DNA from: a virus
Length of the DNA: 64,000 nt
IMG/VR virus record: IMGVR_UViG_3300048793_000029
Coordinates: 1 to 64,000 of that record
Strand: one strand, 5' to 3'
Below are positions 39,854 through 48,268 of the stretch, in pieces. Position 1 is the first letter of the stretch. Each line of letters begins with the position of its first letter. The position numbers and the translations under genes are program-made. The notes beneath the pieces were generated by a model. That model saw nothing but the letters and a program-made list of their open reading frames with translations. It was not told the DNA's origin and made no database searches.

Positions 39854-41221
39854 ATGATCTGGCGCGTTCTAATTATCTTGCTCTGTGCCGGTATTGTTTC
39901 CGGTTGGCGAGTTGGCAGCAATCTTTCCGTTGCTACGTTCTCGCCCGACGCGACTTCGTTTCTTAATCCTGAACGCGGTTGGTATGGCGACATAGGGGAC
40001 GGCAGTACGCCATGCACCGCAGCGACTAATTTTTCCAGTTATCGTGGCAACAACAAGGGAATGTCTCGCGTCTATGTTCGATTGGACGCTTATGTTTCTA
40101 GCCCGTTGCCTCAATCAATTCTGGATAACCTGACCGGCTGCTTTGCCCAAATCAGGTCAGCCGGAATTAAAGTTGAACCTAGATTTACTTATAATTTCGG
40201 CGGCGGTGCGCCGTGTACCGACGCAACGCTAACGCAGATATTGGCTCACATAGCCCAGCTCACTCCGGTGTTGCAGGCCAACATCGACGTGATTGCGTTT
40301 CTTCACGCCGGGTTCATTGGCTGTTGGGGCCAGTGGTGGGGATCAGCAAATACCCTGAATACGAACCAAAGCGCAACGCAGCAAATTCTCGCCGCCGAAT
40401 TGGCGATTGATCCTAATTTAGTGGTGATGATCCCATATCCAGACAGCGTGCGATATGCTCTCGGTGCAGCAAACATTCAAACGCGCGTCGGCATCGCTAA
40501 TGATTGTTTTCAATCAACCAACAACTCAGATGACGATGAATTTGGCAGATTGAACGGTGTTGACCAAACCGGCCAGCCTGGATATGCCGCGCAAATAACA
40601 ACTGACCGCACCTACATGCAAACGCTCGGCGGCATTACAAACGCCAACGGCGGCGAGGGTCAGCCGAGTTGCCCTTATACGGCGGTCTATAGCGATTGCG
40701 CTGCGTCCATTGCGGCAATGCAGACCTATTCAATTTCATACTTTGCTGTTTTTGCATCGTTACATCCTTCGACATGGGCGTCTGATTCTGGAAATTGTGC
40801 CGCTACGATGCAAGATTCGATGGGCTACCGCCTAGAATTGCAGCGCGTGCAATATCCAGCCAGCATAAGCAAAGGCAGCCTATTCAGTTTCAATCTTGCG
40901 CTGGTCAATCGAGGCTACGCAGGCCCGATCAATCAGCACCCGATCAATGCGGTGCTGTCGGACGGCACGCATACTTATGTGCTGTCATCGTCAATCGACT
41001 GGCGGACGTGGCGTCCTGGATCGGGAATATCCGCATGGGGCCAAGCGACGGTGCCGAGCGGTGCCGTGTCCGGCACCTACTCGCTCTATCTATGGATACC
41101 GGACAGCCACGCCAGTCTGCAAAGTAATCCACTCTATGACGTTCGCCTCGCCAACTCAGGCGTATGGGACGGAACCACCGGCTACAACAAGATTTGCGAT
41201 ACCTGCGTGACGGTGCATTGA
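39854..41221 (+). CDS. exported DUF4874/DUF4832 putative glycoside hydrolase
   Basis: 455 residues. The hydrophobic MIWRVLIILLCAGIVSG start is a signal peptide or anchor. FLNPERGWYGDIG (40-52) opens the DUF4874 domain; IDVIAFLHAGFIGCWGQWWG, the GIANDCF and NGGEGQPSCPY sections continue in a TIM-barrel-like order, and the last 130 residues form the beta-rich DUF4832 part (VNRGYAGPI, YSLYLWIPDSHASLQ). The family is annotated as putative glycosidase; acid residues in GGEG are candidates for catalysis. It could cut host surface glycan. Confidence 0.8.
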   Translation: MIWRVLIILLCAGIVSGWRVGSNLSVATFSPDATSFLNPERGWYGDIGDGSTPCTAATNFSSYRGNNKGMSRVYVRLDAYVSSPLPQSILDNLTGCFAQIRSAGIKVEPRFTYNFGGGAPCTDATLTQILAHIAQLTPVLQANIDVIAFLHAGFIGCWGQWWGSANTLNTNQSATQQILAAELAIDPNLVVMIPYPDSVRYALGAANIQTRVGIANDCFQSTNNSDDDEFGRLNGVDQTGQPGYAAQITTDRTYMQTLGGITNANGGEGQPSCPYTAVYSDCAASIAAMQTYSISYFAVFASLHPSTWASDSGNCAATMQDSMGYRLELQRVQYPASISKGSLFSFNLALVNRGYAGPINQHPINAVLSDGTHTYVLSSSIDWRTWRPGSGISAWGQATVPSGAVSGTYSLYLWIPDSHASLQSNPLYDVRLANSGVWDGTTGYNKICDTCVTVH

Positions 41222-42270
41222 TGAAAAACATCCTGCCGACATGGAAACTCTTTCTCACCGCAGGAAGCTTTCTGTTCTTCCTTGGAGCGTTTCAATCCAG
41301 CACCATCGCGTGGGTACATGGTGGCGTAAGCTACTTTTTTCCAAATGGGATCGCAGTCACACAAAATAGTTCTTCTGGTGTCAACTATGGAGCAGGTACT
41401 GAAAACGGGTCAACAAACTCATTTATTTGGTCGGCATTAAGCACCTATACGAGTGGCAGCACGCTGCAAAATCCCGCGACCGGCATATGCTCAGACGTGA
41501 CAATATGTTTTGTCGATGCCTATGCGGTAGGGCGCGATACGGTTGACGCGAGCGCGGCATCCAATGGTTTCTTCGGTCATTTCTTTTCTCTCAATTCCGG
41601 CGGTACGGGCACTAAGGGTGGCCACCACGCGGCGCTGTTTCAGTTTCAGCTTGTTGGCGCGCCGGATGATACAAACCAATTTTATTCGGCAGTAAATACA
41701 ATTTCGCAGGCTTCCGTTAGCGCAGGCGGAACGTCTGGTGCTGGCAATGGGCTTGGGCATCTTTACGGGACAAATCCTTACGCGAGGCTTACATCAGGTG
41801 CGACAAATTGGGGTCAGCTTGTCGGCACAGAAATAAATACAAGCGTTCATACTGGCGCATCGGTCGATCAGGTGATCGGCCAACAGATTGTCCAAGACAC
41901 CCTCGATGTTGTTTCTGGCAATCAGGTTGATATCGGAATTTCTCTCAACAACCAAGCGATCAAGGCTTCGGTAGCCGGTTGGGATATTCTCTTTGCTGAC
42001 GGTTCTTATCCCGGTTATTCGTCGCTGAAAACCACCGGCACTATTTTCAAATGTTATCTGCACGCCAACAGCGGTAACTGCGGAACAATCGCGAACGGTT
42101 TCGATATGACGAACTACACTTTAACCGGCGCACCAATCCTAGCTCCGCTTAAAACTCCGTCCAGTTCGTCTGATACCTGCACCCAAGGCGCGCAGGAATG
42201 GGATGCCAGTTACGTCTATATCTGCACAGCGACGAATACATGGAAGCGCGCGGCGCTGAGTACATTCTAG
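41221..42270 (+). CDS. exported fibre-like protein with C-terminal tip domain
   Basis: 349 residues; start overlaps the previous stop (TGATG). The first 35 residues (KLFLTAGSFLFFLGAFQSST) are a signal peptide or anchor. The mature part is beta-rich and uncharged. The C-terminal SDTCTQGAQEWDASYVYICT and TNTWKRAALSTF is a short tip domain I recall from many phage tail proteins. Likely a surface or receptor-binding protein. Confidence 0.7.
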   Translation: MKNILPTWKLFLTAGSFLFFLGAFQSSTIAWVHGGVSYFFPNGIAVTQNSSSGVNYGAGTENGSTNSFIWSALSTYTSGSTLQNPATGICSDVTICFVDAYAVGRDTVDASAASNGFFGHFFSLNSGGTGTKGGHHAALFQFQLVGAPDDTNQFYSAVNTISQASVSAGGTSGAGNGLGHLYGTNPYARLTSGATNWGQLVGTEINTSVHTGASVDQVIGQQIVQDTLDVVSGNQVDIGISLNNQAIKASVAGWDILFADGSYPGYSSLKTTGTIFKCYLHANSGNCGTIANGFDMTNYTLTGAPILAPLKTPSSSSDTCTQGAQEWDASYVYICTATNTWKRAALSTF

Positions 42271-42317
42271 GCATCCCGCTGATCGACCCGAACAGGAAGC
42301 CGCCGGAGATTAAGTGA
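42240..42317 (+). pseudogene. possible 3' remnant of a head gene after the fibre cassette
   Basis: A frame overlapping the end of the previous gene reads AEYILGIPLIDPNRKPPEIK and stops in a GTGA overlap with the next gene. The sequence looks like the C-terminal end of a real protein, yet the only ATG (42240) gives 25 residues. It may be the tail of a gene displaced when the fibre cassette entered, or a short leader peptide. Confidence 0.4.
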
Positions 42318-42511
42318 CCCACCTCGTTAACATGTTGATCGATCCCGGCGGCTACTTCTTGGCCGAGTCGGTCACTGTCGGTACCTCGCCTGAGGAGATC
42401 GAGGAGATCCGCCTCGGCAAGGTGGAAGAAGACCGTATGCACGTCATCAACGACAATTTGCGCTTCGCGGCCCAGTTATTATGTGCCGCCGCGCCGATGG
42501 GGAACTGCTGA
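42314..42511 (+). CDS. small head-module protein of unknown function
   Basis: 65 residues from GTG at 42314. THLVNMLIDPGGYFLAESVT, then VGTSPEEIEEIRLGKVEEDR and an alpha-helical end. Two cysteines near the C terminus. No family recognised. It resumes the high-GC head module after the fibre cassette. Confidence 0.6.
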   Translation: MTHLVNMLIDPGGYFLAESVTVGTSPEEIEEIRLGKVEEDRMHVINDNLRFAAQLLCAAAPMGNC

Positions 42512-42577
42512 TGCATGAGCTACAGCTTTCCGCTGCACCCGCGGCGCTATGACCGTGTCGGGTCGAGAGAAAAACTA

Positions 42578-43303
42578 ATGACAGTGCCTCTGATTATCAT
42601 GGTTGGCTCCGATAAGGGTGGCGTTGGCAAGACCACCGTTACCCGGTCGCTGATCGACTATCTGGCCTCGACTGGCGTTTCTGGCCGGGCGTTCGACTCG
42701 GAGAACCCGGCTGGCGGCCTGGCGCGCTTTGTGCCGTCGGCCAAGGTCGTCGATATGGCCCGCGTCGAGGATCAGATGGAGATGTTCGACGTCGCCTCCG
42801 GCGTCACCGTCATCGACGTACGGGCCGGCATGCTGTCCAAGAGCCTTGCTACGCTAGAGCAGGCCCACTTGCTCGATGACGTTCAGACCGGCGCCGTCGG
42901 TCTGGTTCTGATGCATGTGCTGGGACCAAGTGTTCAATCGCTAGGCGAGGTTTCGGCGGCTGCCGCCAGGATCGGTGGTGGCTCGCGGCATATACTAGTC
43001 AAGAACCACATCAGTGATGTCACCGGCGGTTACTTCGAATGGGACGGCGCTGACAGCAAGTTCGCCGCGGTGTTAGCCCAGATGGAGCCGCAGACCGTGG
43101 TAGTGCCGCACTTGGCCGAGCGGGCTTGTGAGACTGTTGACAAGCTCGGCGTCGGCTTTACCGACTTCTGCCGCGACGCCGGTCAGTCGCGCATGCTACG
43201 CGGCTACGTGCGGACGTGGTTGACGTCGACTTGGGCCGACTTTGATAAGGTGGGTTTGGGTGGGTTGGCGAAGAGCGCGTGCGCTCCGAAGGAGGGATCG
43301 TAA
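42578..43303 (+). CDS. ParA/MinD-like ATPase
   Basis: 241 residues from ATG at 42578 (GAGAGAAAAAC upstream); an ATG at 42515 would add 21 residues. Deviant Walker A KGGVGKTT (13-20), then FDSENPAGGLARF and VTVIDVRAGMLSK (Walker B region) identify a ParA/MipZ/MinD P-loop ATPase. These normally bind DNA or membrane to position cargo. A copy between portal-associated and protease genes is unusual; it might act in DNA partition or capsid positioning. TAATG overlap with the protease gene. Confidence 0.8.
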   Translation: MTVPLIIMVGSDKGGVGKTTVTRSLIDYLASTGVSGRAFDSENPAGGLARFVPSAKVVDMARVEDQMEMFDVASGVTVIDVRAGMLSKSLATLEQAHLLDDVQTGAVGLVLMHVLGPSVQSLGEVSAAAARIGGGSRHILVKNHISDVTGGYFEWDGADSKFAAVLAQMEPQTVVVPHLAERACETVDKLGVGFTDFCRDAGQSRMLRGYVRTWLTSTWADFDKVGLGGLAKSACAPKEGS

Positions 43304-44727
43304 TGCCACAGATAGATTCCTTCGCCTTCGACCGCGCCAGTGTGCGCCGTACCGACGACGACGGTCGGCTGCATGTTGAGATAACAAATATTTCAAAATC
43401 GAATGTGTGTCCCTATCTTGGCTCTGAAATCCCTGACTGGGAAGAGATGGGCCTCAAGCGCGACAAGGTCTATCAGCTGCTGCGCGACCCGGCTGAACTG
43501 CGCAAGGCCGCGCCTTCATTCAATAATTTACCGCTACTTAGCGAGCACGTCCCGGTCAACGCGCAAGATCACCAGCCTGATTTAGTGATCGGCTCCACCG
43601 GTACCGATGCTGAGTTTGCGGAGCCTTATCTGCGCAACAGCCTGGTGCTATGGGCGAAGGATTTCATTGACGCGGTGGAGTCCGGCACTCAGAAAGAACT
43701 TTCGTCCGCCTACCGCTACCGGGCCGATATGACGCCCGGCAACTACAACGGAGCAGAATACGACGGCGTGATGCGCGACATCATCGGCAATCACGTCGCT
43801 TTGGTAAGGGAAGGGAGAGCCGGCAGTGATGTCATTGTCGGAGATTCGGCATTACCCATAACAGAGGAGATCATCCAGATGGGTGTGAAACTGAGCCGCA
43901 AGGCTGCACTGGCCCAGGGAGCCCTGATGGTCTTCCTGAAGCCGAAGATGGCACAAGACGCCAAGATTGACCTCGCGTCAGTACTCAAGGGCGTCACGGC
44001 CAAGAACTACGTCGAGAGCAAGCCGGCAATCTTCGCCGGCATCGCCAAGCTGCTCGACGGCAAGCTGGCCAAGGACGCCAAGCTTGAGGACGTCCACGGC
44101 TTCCTCGATTCGCTTGACAGGGAAGAGCCTGCCGGCGACGAAGAGCCGGAGAAAAAGGACGAGCCGGCCAAGGACGAAGAAAAAGACGAAGTCAAGAAGC
44201 CCGCTGAGGACGAGGACGACACGGCAATGGACGCCGAGGGCGTCAAAAACTTCCTTAAGGACAAGATCTCCGAAGACGATATGAAGGCGCTCGACGCACT
44301 CATGTCCGGAGCCAAGGACGCAGACGAGCCTACTCCCGTCAAGGAGCCGGCCAAAGACGAGGAGAAGGAAGAAATGGTGCCGAAGAAGGCAATGGACGCG
44401 GCGATCAAGTCGGCGATCAAGGTCGCTGCCGATACCGCCACCAAGACCCAGAAGGACATCCGCGAGGCCGAGAACTTCGTGCGGCCGTGGGTGGGCAATA
44501 TCGCCATGGCGCACGACAGCGCCGAAGGCGTCTACCGCACTGCGCTTGGTGCGCTCGGCAAGAAGGATGTCGATCAGATCCATCCTGCCGCGCTCAAGCA
44601 CGTCCTTGAAGCTCAACCCAAGCCCAACGAGAAGAAGCCGGCGGCTGAGCACCTCGCGATGGATGCGGCCTCCGTCGACAGCTTCAACAAGCGTTTCCCC
44701 GGTGCCGCTCGCATCGGACAGGCATAA
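43303..44727 (+). CDS. DUF2213 prohead protease/scaffold
   Basis: 474 residues; ATG at 43303 has AAGGAGGGATCGTA upstream. Residues 1-190 match DUF2213 (TNISKSNVCPYLGSEIPDWE, LLSEHVPVNAQDHQPD, YRADMTPGNYNGAEYDGVM, IIGNHVALVREGRAG), a predicted capsid protease with a His and Ser core. The region after 230 is Lys/Glu/Asp-rich and helical (DEEPEKKDEPAKDEEKDE), typical of scaffold. A fused protease-scaffold that shapes the prohead and is then cut away. Confidence 0.88.
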   Translation: MPQIDSFAFDRASVRRTDDDGRLHVEITNISKSNVCPYLGSEIPDWEEMGLKRDKVYQLLRDPAELRKAAPSFNNLPLLSEHVPVNAQDHQPDLVIGSTGTDAEFAEPYLRNSLVLWAKDFIDAVESGTQKELSSAYRYRADMTPGNYNGAEYDGVMRDIIGNHVALVREGRAGSDVIVGDSALPITEEIIQMGVKLSRKAALAQGALMVFLKPKMAQDAKIDLASVLKGVTAKNYVESKPAIFAGIAKLLDGKLAKDAKLEDVHGFLDSLDREEPAGDEEPEKKDEPAKDEEKDEVKKPAEDEDDTAMDAEGVKNFLKDKISEDDMKALDALMSGAKDADEPTPVKEPAKDEEKEEMVPKKAMDAAIKSAIKVAADTATKTQKDIREAENFVRPWVGNIAMAHDSAEGVYRTALGALGKKDVDQIHPAALKHVLEAQPKPNEKKPAAEHLAMDAASVDSFNKRFPGAARIGQA

Positions 44728-44739
44728 GGAGATATCAAC

Positions 44740-45729
44740 ATGAGTGGCGGTTTCCAAACTTCCGTTACCACCCTTCCGGCACTTGGCGTTGCGGGCGACT
44801 TCGCCAGCGCCAATCCGTACTTCAGCTACGACGCCGGCCCTGGCGGACTCGTGGCTGGTGCCAACGGTCTTACTGTTGGCCGCTTCGCCTGGGTTGCCCC
44901 GTATCCTCTCGATGCGGACAACGCCGGCCAAGTAGCCAACAACAACGGCATCGGCCAAGTTGCCGGTTTCGTGCATCGCTCTCAGCGAGCGTTGATCACT
45001 ACTTATCTTGCCGATGCGTCGATGGTGGTTCCGGCCGGCCTTGATGTCTCGCTGATGACTGGTGGTGACTTCCTCATGAAGAACGACGGCACCGCCGACG
45101 CCTTGATGGGGCAGAAAGCTTACGCCGACCTCGCCACTGGCAAGGTGACGTTTGCGGCCACCGCCAGCCCAACCGCGGGGGCCACCTCGACGGCTGCCTC
45201 GATTGCGGCCGGTTCGGCCTCGGTCACTGGTTCCATCTCTGGCAACATCCTGACGGTCAGCACGATCGGCAGCGGCAAGTTGGTGGTTGGTGCCACTATC
45301 GCCGGTTCCGCAGGTTCGGCGGGCGGCGTGGCGGTTGCCACCGGCACGCAGATCGTCAGTCAGTTAACTGGCGGAACCTCCGGTTCGGTTGGTACCTACA
45401 CTGTCAGCATCGGCGAACAGAACGTCACCTCAACGACTATCACCGAGACTTACGGTACGTTGACTGTGGGTGGTTCGCTCACCGGCACGTTAGCCGTTGG
45501 TCAGAGCATCGCTGGTACCGATGGCACGACCACGACAAGCGCTACGACTACTTGGATCACGGCGCTCGGTACTGGAGCAGGTGGCTCCGGCACCTATATC
45601 GTCAACAAGACACAGACTCTCAACTCGACTTCAATTACGGCCTACGGAAATGTTGAGACGAAGTGGATCGCCATGTCCAGCGGCGCACCGGGCGAGCTGG
45701 TCAAAACTTCCAGCCATCCGCTCGGTTAA
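44740..45729 (+). CDS. capsid decoration or cement protein with inserted GTYTVS-type domains
   Basis: 329 residues. N-terminal (LPALGVAGDFASANPYFSYD) and C-terminal (GNVETKWIAMSSGAPGELVK) parts resemble structural cement proteins placed between protease and capsid genes (DUF2190-like role). Between about 150 and 305 lie two or three beta repeats of the type ISGNILTVSTIGSGKLVVG, then GTQIVSQLTGGTSG and GTYTVS. Such inserts recur in two other virion genes here and probably form Ig-like surface domains. Confidence 0.72.
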   Translation: MSGGFQTSVTTLPALGVAGDFASANPYFSYDAGPGGLVAGANGLTVGRFAWVAPYPLDADNAGQVANNNGIGQVAGFVHRSQRALITTYLADASMVVPAGLDVSLMTGGDFLMKNDGTADALMGQKAYADLATGKVTFAATASPTAGATSTAASIAAGSASVTGSISGNILTVSTIGSGKLVVGATIAGSAGSAGGVAVATGTQIVSQLTGGTSGSVGTYTVSIGEQNVTSTTITETYGTLTVGGSLTGTLAVGQSIAGTDGTTTTSATTTWITALGTGAGGSGTYIVNKTQTLNSTSITAYGNVETKWIAMSSGAPGELVKTSSHPLG

Positions 45730-45741
45730 GGAGAAACACAA

Positions 45742-46848
45742 ATGAACCTGCAAGAAGCAGTCCGCACCTTTGCTGCCGACAAGGCGCGGCTCATGGAACT
45801 TGGCGTTAGTTGGGAACCGGGCGCCGAGGCGAAAGCCTATGTACCCGAAGAGTTTCGCCGCAACTGGGCACTCGCTATGGACGCAATGCCCACGTTGACG
45901 ACGGACCCCAATGCGGGCATCCCGGCGATGCTCACTACGTTGATCGACCCGCAGGTCTACGAGATCTTGTTCAGCCCGAACAAGGCAGCGGAGATTCTCG
46001 GCGAGAACCGTAAGGGAACCTGGCTTGACGACGCCGCGCTGTTCCCGGTGGTCGAGCACACCGGCGAGGTGTCCAGCTACGGCGACTACGCCAACTCTGG
46101 ACGCGCTGGCCTCAACATGAACTGGCCGGCTCGCCAGTCCTACCTGTTCCAGACCGTCAAGCAGTACGGCGAGCGCGAACTCGAGCGTGCCGGCCTGGGC
46201 CGCATCAACTACGTGTCGGAGATCGATAAGTCCGCCGCCACGCAGCTCAATAAGTTTACGAACCTGTCGTACTTTTACGGTGTTAATGGCCTGCAGAACT
46301 ACGGTTTGCTCAACGACCCGAACCTGCCGGCCAACCTGACACCGGGAACCAAGGCGAGCCCTGCGTCGGGCAACACCTGGTTCACCACCGGCGGGGCGCC
46401 AAACTGCACGGCCAACGAGGTCTACAACGACATCTTGGCGATCTACGAAACGCTGGTTACTACCGCTGCTGGCCTCGTCGACAAAGGCACCAAGTTGGTG
46501 CTCGCCATGTCGCCGGGCTCGCAAGTGGCGCTCGACTTCACCAACTCCTTCGGCATCACCGTCAGCGATATGTTGAAGAGGACCTTCCCAGGTCTTCGGT
46601 TCGTGACCGCGGTGCAGTACGGGGTGTTGACGGCTTCCAATCCGCAAGGCATTGCGGCCGGCAACATGGTGCAGATGATCGCCGAGTCGATTGAGGGGCA
46701 AGCTACTGGTTACTGCTCCTTCAACGAGAAGATGCGTGCCCACATCATTGTGCGCGAGATGAGCGCGTTCAAGCAGAAAGTTACTGGCGGCACTTGGGGT
46801 GCAATCATCCGCATGCCGGTCGCCTTCCAGGGAATGGTGGGAGTCTGA
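45742..46848 (+). CDS. major capsid protein (DUF2184-like)
   Basis: 368 residues, good ribosome site (AAGGAGAAACACAA). Position after protease and cement genes, length, and features such as IPAMLTTLIDPQVYEILFSP, the DDAALFPVVEHTGEVSSYGD region and a C-terminal GGTWGAIIRMPVAFQ fit the DUF2184 major capsid family with HK97 fold. It forms the icosahedral shell. No decoration insert is seen. Confidence 0.88.
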   Translation: MNLQEAVRTFAADKARLMELGVSWEPGAEAKAYVPEEFRRNWALAMDAMPTLTTDPNAGIPAMLTTLIDPQVYEILFSPNKAAEILGENRKGTWLDDAALFPVVEHTGEVSSYGDYANSGRAGLNMNWPARQSYLFQTVKQYGERELERAGLGRINYVSEIDKSAATQLNKFTNLSYFYGVNGLQNYGLLNDPNLPANLTPGTKASPASGNTWFTTGGAPNCTANEVYNDILAIYETLVTTAAGLVDKGTKLVLAMSPGSQVALDFTNSFGITVSDMLKRTFPGLRFVTAVQYGVLTASNPQGIAAGNMVQMIAESIEGQATGYCSFNEKMRAHIIVREMSAFKQKVTGGTWGAIIRMPVAFQGMVGV

Positions 46849-46851
46849 ACC

Positions 46852-47367
46852 ATGGCAGAAAACGAAGCCTCCAAGGGATCAAAGCACGTTAGCGTGGCGT
46901 GCAAGGTCCCGAACGGTCTCGTCTTGAGGGTGTTCAAGTCCCGCAAGGAACATCAGCAAGTCATGGGTGGCGGCAGCCGTGAGGTTGAAGTCAACTACCA
47001 GGTCGGTGAGGGGTTCAAGGTCAACGGCCCGAAGCCGCTCAGTGCGCAGCCAAACTTCGCCATGCCGGGCGGCTATGCATTGACGCACAACGTGCCGGCG
47101 GACGTGTGGGAATCTTGGCTCAAGGCCAACGAAGATAGCGTCATGGTGAAGAACAAGCAGATCTTTGCCGCCGCTACTTCCGAGGCTGCAGCCAAGATGG
47201 CCGTGGAGCACGAGGAAGTCAAAAGCAACCTCGAGCCGCTCGATCCCGCGACCATCAACGTCAAGGGGCGCGAGGTCAATGTCGACCCGCGCTGGCCGAA
47301 GGCTGTACCGATGGCACCGGGAGGTTCGGGTGTAACCCCAATCCAGACCGGCGCTCGGACGGGGTGA
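46852..47367 (+). CDS. conserved virion-module protein after the capsid
   Basis: 171 residues, four bases after the capsid stop. VSVACKVPNGLVLRVFK and YALTHNVPADVWESWLKANE suggest a mixed fold; the C-terminal 40 residues are Pro/Gly-rich. In related phages a gene of this size lies between the capsid and DUF4054 genes. Possibly a head completion or neck protein; function not established. Confidence 0.65.
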   Translation: MAENEASKGSKHVSVACKVPNGLVLRVFKSRKEHQQVMGGGSREVEVNYQVGEGFKVNGPKPLSAQPNFAMPGGYALTHNVPADVWESWLKANEDSVMVKNKQIFAAATSEAAAKMAVEHEEVKSNLEPLDPATINVKGREVNVDPRWPKAVPMAPGGSGVTPIQTGARTG

Positions 47368-47374
47368 TAAGCAC

Positions 47375-47815
47375 ATGGGCGTCGTCGTCACATTCGACTA
47401 TGCGTCGTGGGTCGCGAGATATCCTGAATTTGCGGCTGTGTCCCAGCCGACAGCTCAAGAATATTTCAATGAAGCCACAATGTATTGTCGAAATGACGGC
47501 GGCGGCCCGGTGCCTACTGCAGCAATCCAAAGCACCTTACTAAATATGTTAACGGCTCATCTTGCCTTTTTGTATTCCGGCGCCAACGGTGAGGCACCAT
47601 CACAGTTGGTGGGTCGCATTAGCGATGCGGCCGAAGGTAGCGTTCACGTTGCAGTCGAGATGCCGACGAACATGTCGGCTGCCGCGGCTTTTTTCACGCA
47701 GACAAAATATGGTCTTGCGTTTTGGCAAGCCACGGTGGGCTACCGCACCGCTAGGTATAGGGCGCGGCCGCAGTTTGTGGTTGGCGGGCGCTGGCCGATG
47801 ATCGGTGGTTATTAA
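47375..47815 (+). CDS. head-tail connector (DUF4054)
   Basis: 146 residues. FDYASWVARYPEFAAVSQPT, the helical LLNMLTAHLAFLYSGA, SDAAEGSVHVAVEMP and a C-terminal TKYGLAFWQATVGYRTARYR match DUF4054, an adaptor ring below the portal. Start ATG has GGTGATAAGCAC upstream. Neighbours are connector genes. Confidence 0.88.
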   Translation: MGVVVTFDYASWVARYPEFAAVSQPTAQEYFNEATMYCRNDGGGPVPTAAIQSTLLNMLTAHLAFLYSGANGEAPSQLVGRISDAAEGSVHVAVEMPTNMSAAAAFFTQTKYGLAFWQATVGYRTARYRARPQFVVGGRWPMIGGY

Positions 47816-48268
47816 GTGGCCGATATCTTCACCACTAAGTTCAGTGGTGGCGCTAAGCTGGCGGCCGCGCTCAAGGCGATGGCCGAAAAGGTTCGCAGCC
47901 CAGGGACGCTGAGCGTTGGGTTTCAGGACGGGTCTACTGACGAGAGCGGAACGCTCAATGCGATGAAGGCTGCTTTGAACGAGTACGGCACCAAAAACAT
48001 CCCACCGCGGCCGTTCTTTCGTACCATGGTTGCCAACAAAAGCGGCGGCTGGGCCGGCGACATCGAGAAGCTGCTAAAGGCCAACGACTACGATGCTACG
48101 GTAACGCTCGATTACATGGGCGATAAGATCAAGGGCCAGCTCGTGGATTCTATTTTTAACGGCGGTTGGCTACCGAATAAGCCATCTACTCTCGCCAGGA
48201 AGTCGGGGACGCAACCATTGGTTGACACTGGCGCAATGTCTAATTCTATAACGTGGGTGGTTAAATGA
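47816..48268 (+). CDS. neck/tail-completion protein (HK97 gp10-like)
   Basis: 150 residues from a GTG directly after the previous stop. GGAKLAAALKAMAEKVRSPG, then SVGFQDGSTDESG, NIPPRPFFRTMVANKSGGW and the end QPLVDTGAMSNSITWVV fit tail-completion proteins of the gp10/Mu gpG-like type. ATGA overlap with the glycosyltransferase-like gene. Confidence 0.75.
   Translation: MADIFTTKFSGGAKLAAALKAMAEKVRSPGTLSVGFQDGSTDESGTLNAMKAALNEYGTKNIPPRPFFRTMVANKSGGWAGDIEKLLKANDYDATVTLDYMGDKIKGQLVDSIFNGGWLPNKPSTLARKSGTQPLVDTGAMSNSITWVVK

Noticed and set aside
43978-44976. Long antisense frame opposite the DUF2213 protease/scaffold gene
   Set aside because: Mirrors the Lys/Glu-rich codons of the real gene, giving a Leu/Val/Phe-rich artefact with no recognisable domain.
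45631-46743. Long antisense frame (370 codons) opposite the major capsid gene
   Set aside because: Sequence is Arg/His/Gly-rich with no family pattern; it is the shadow of a high-GC coding gene on the plus strand.
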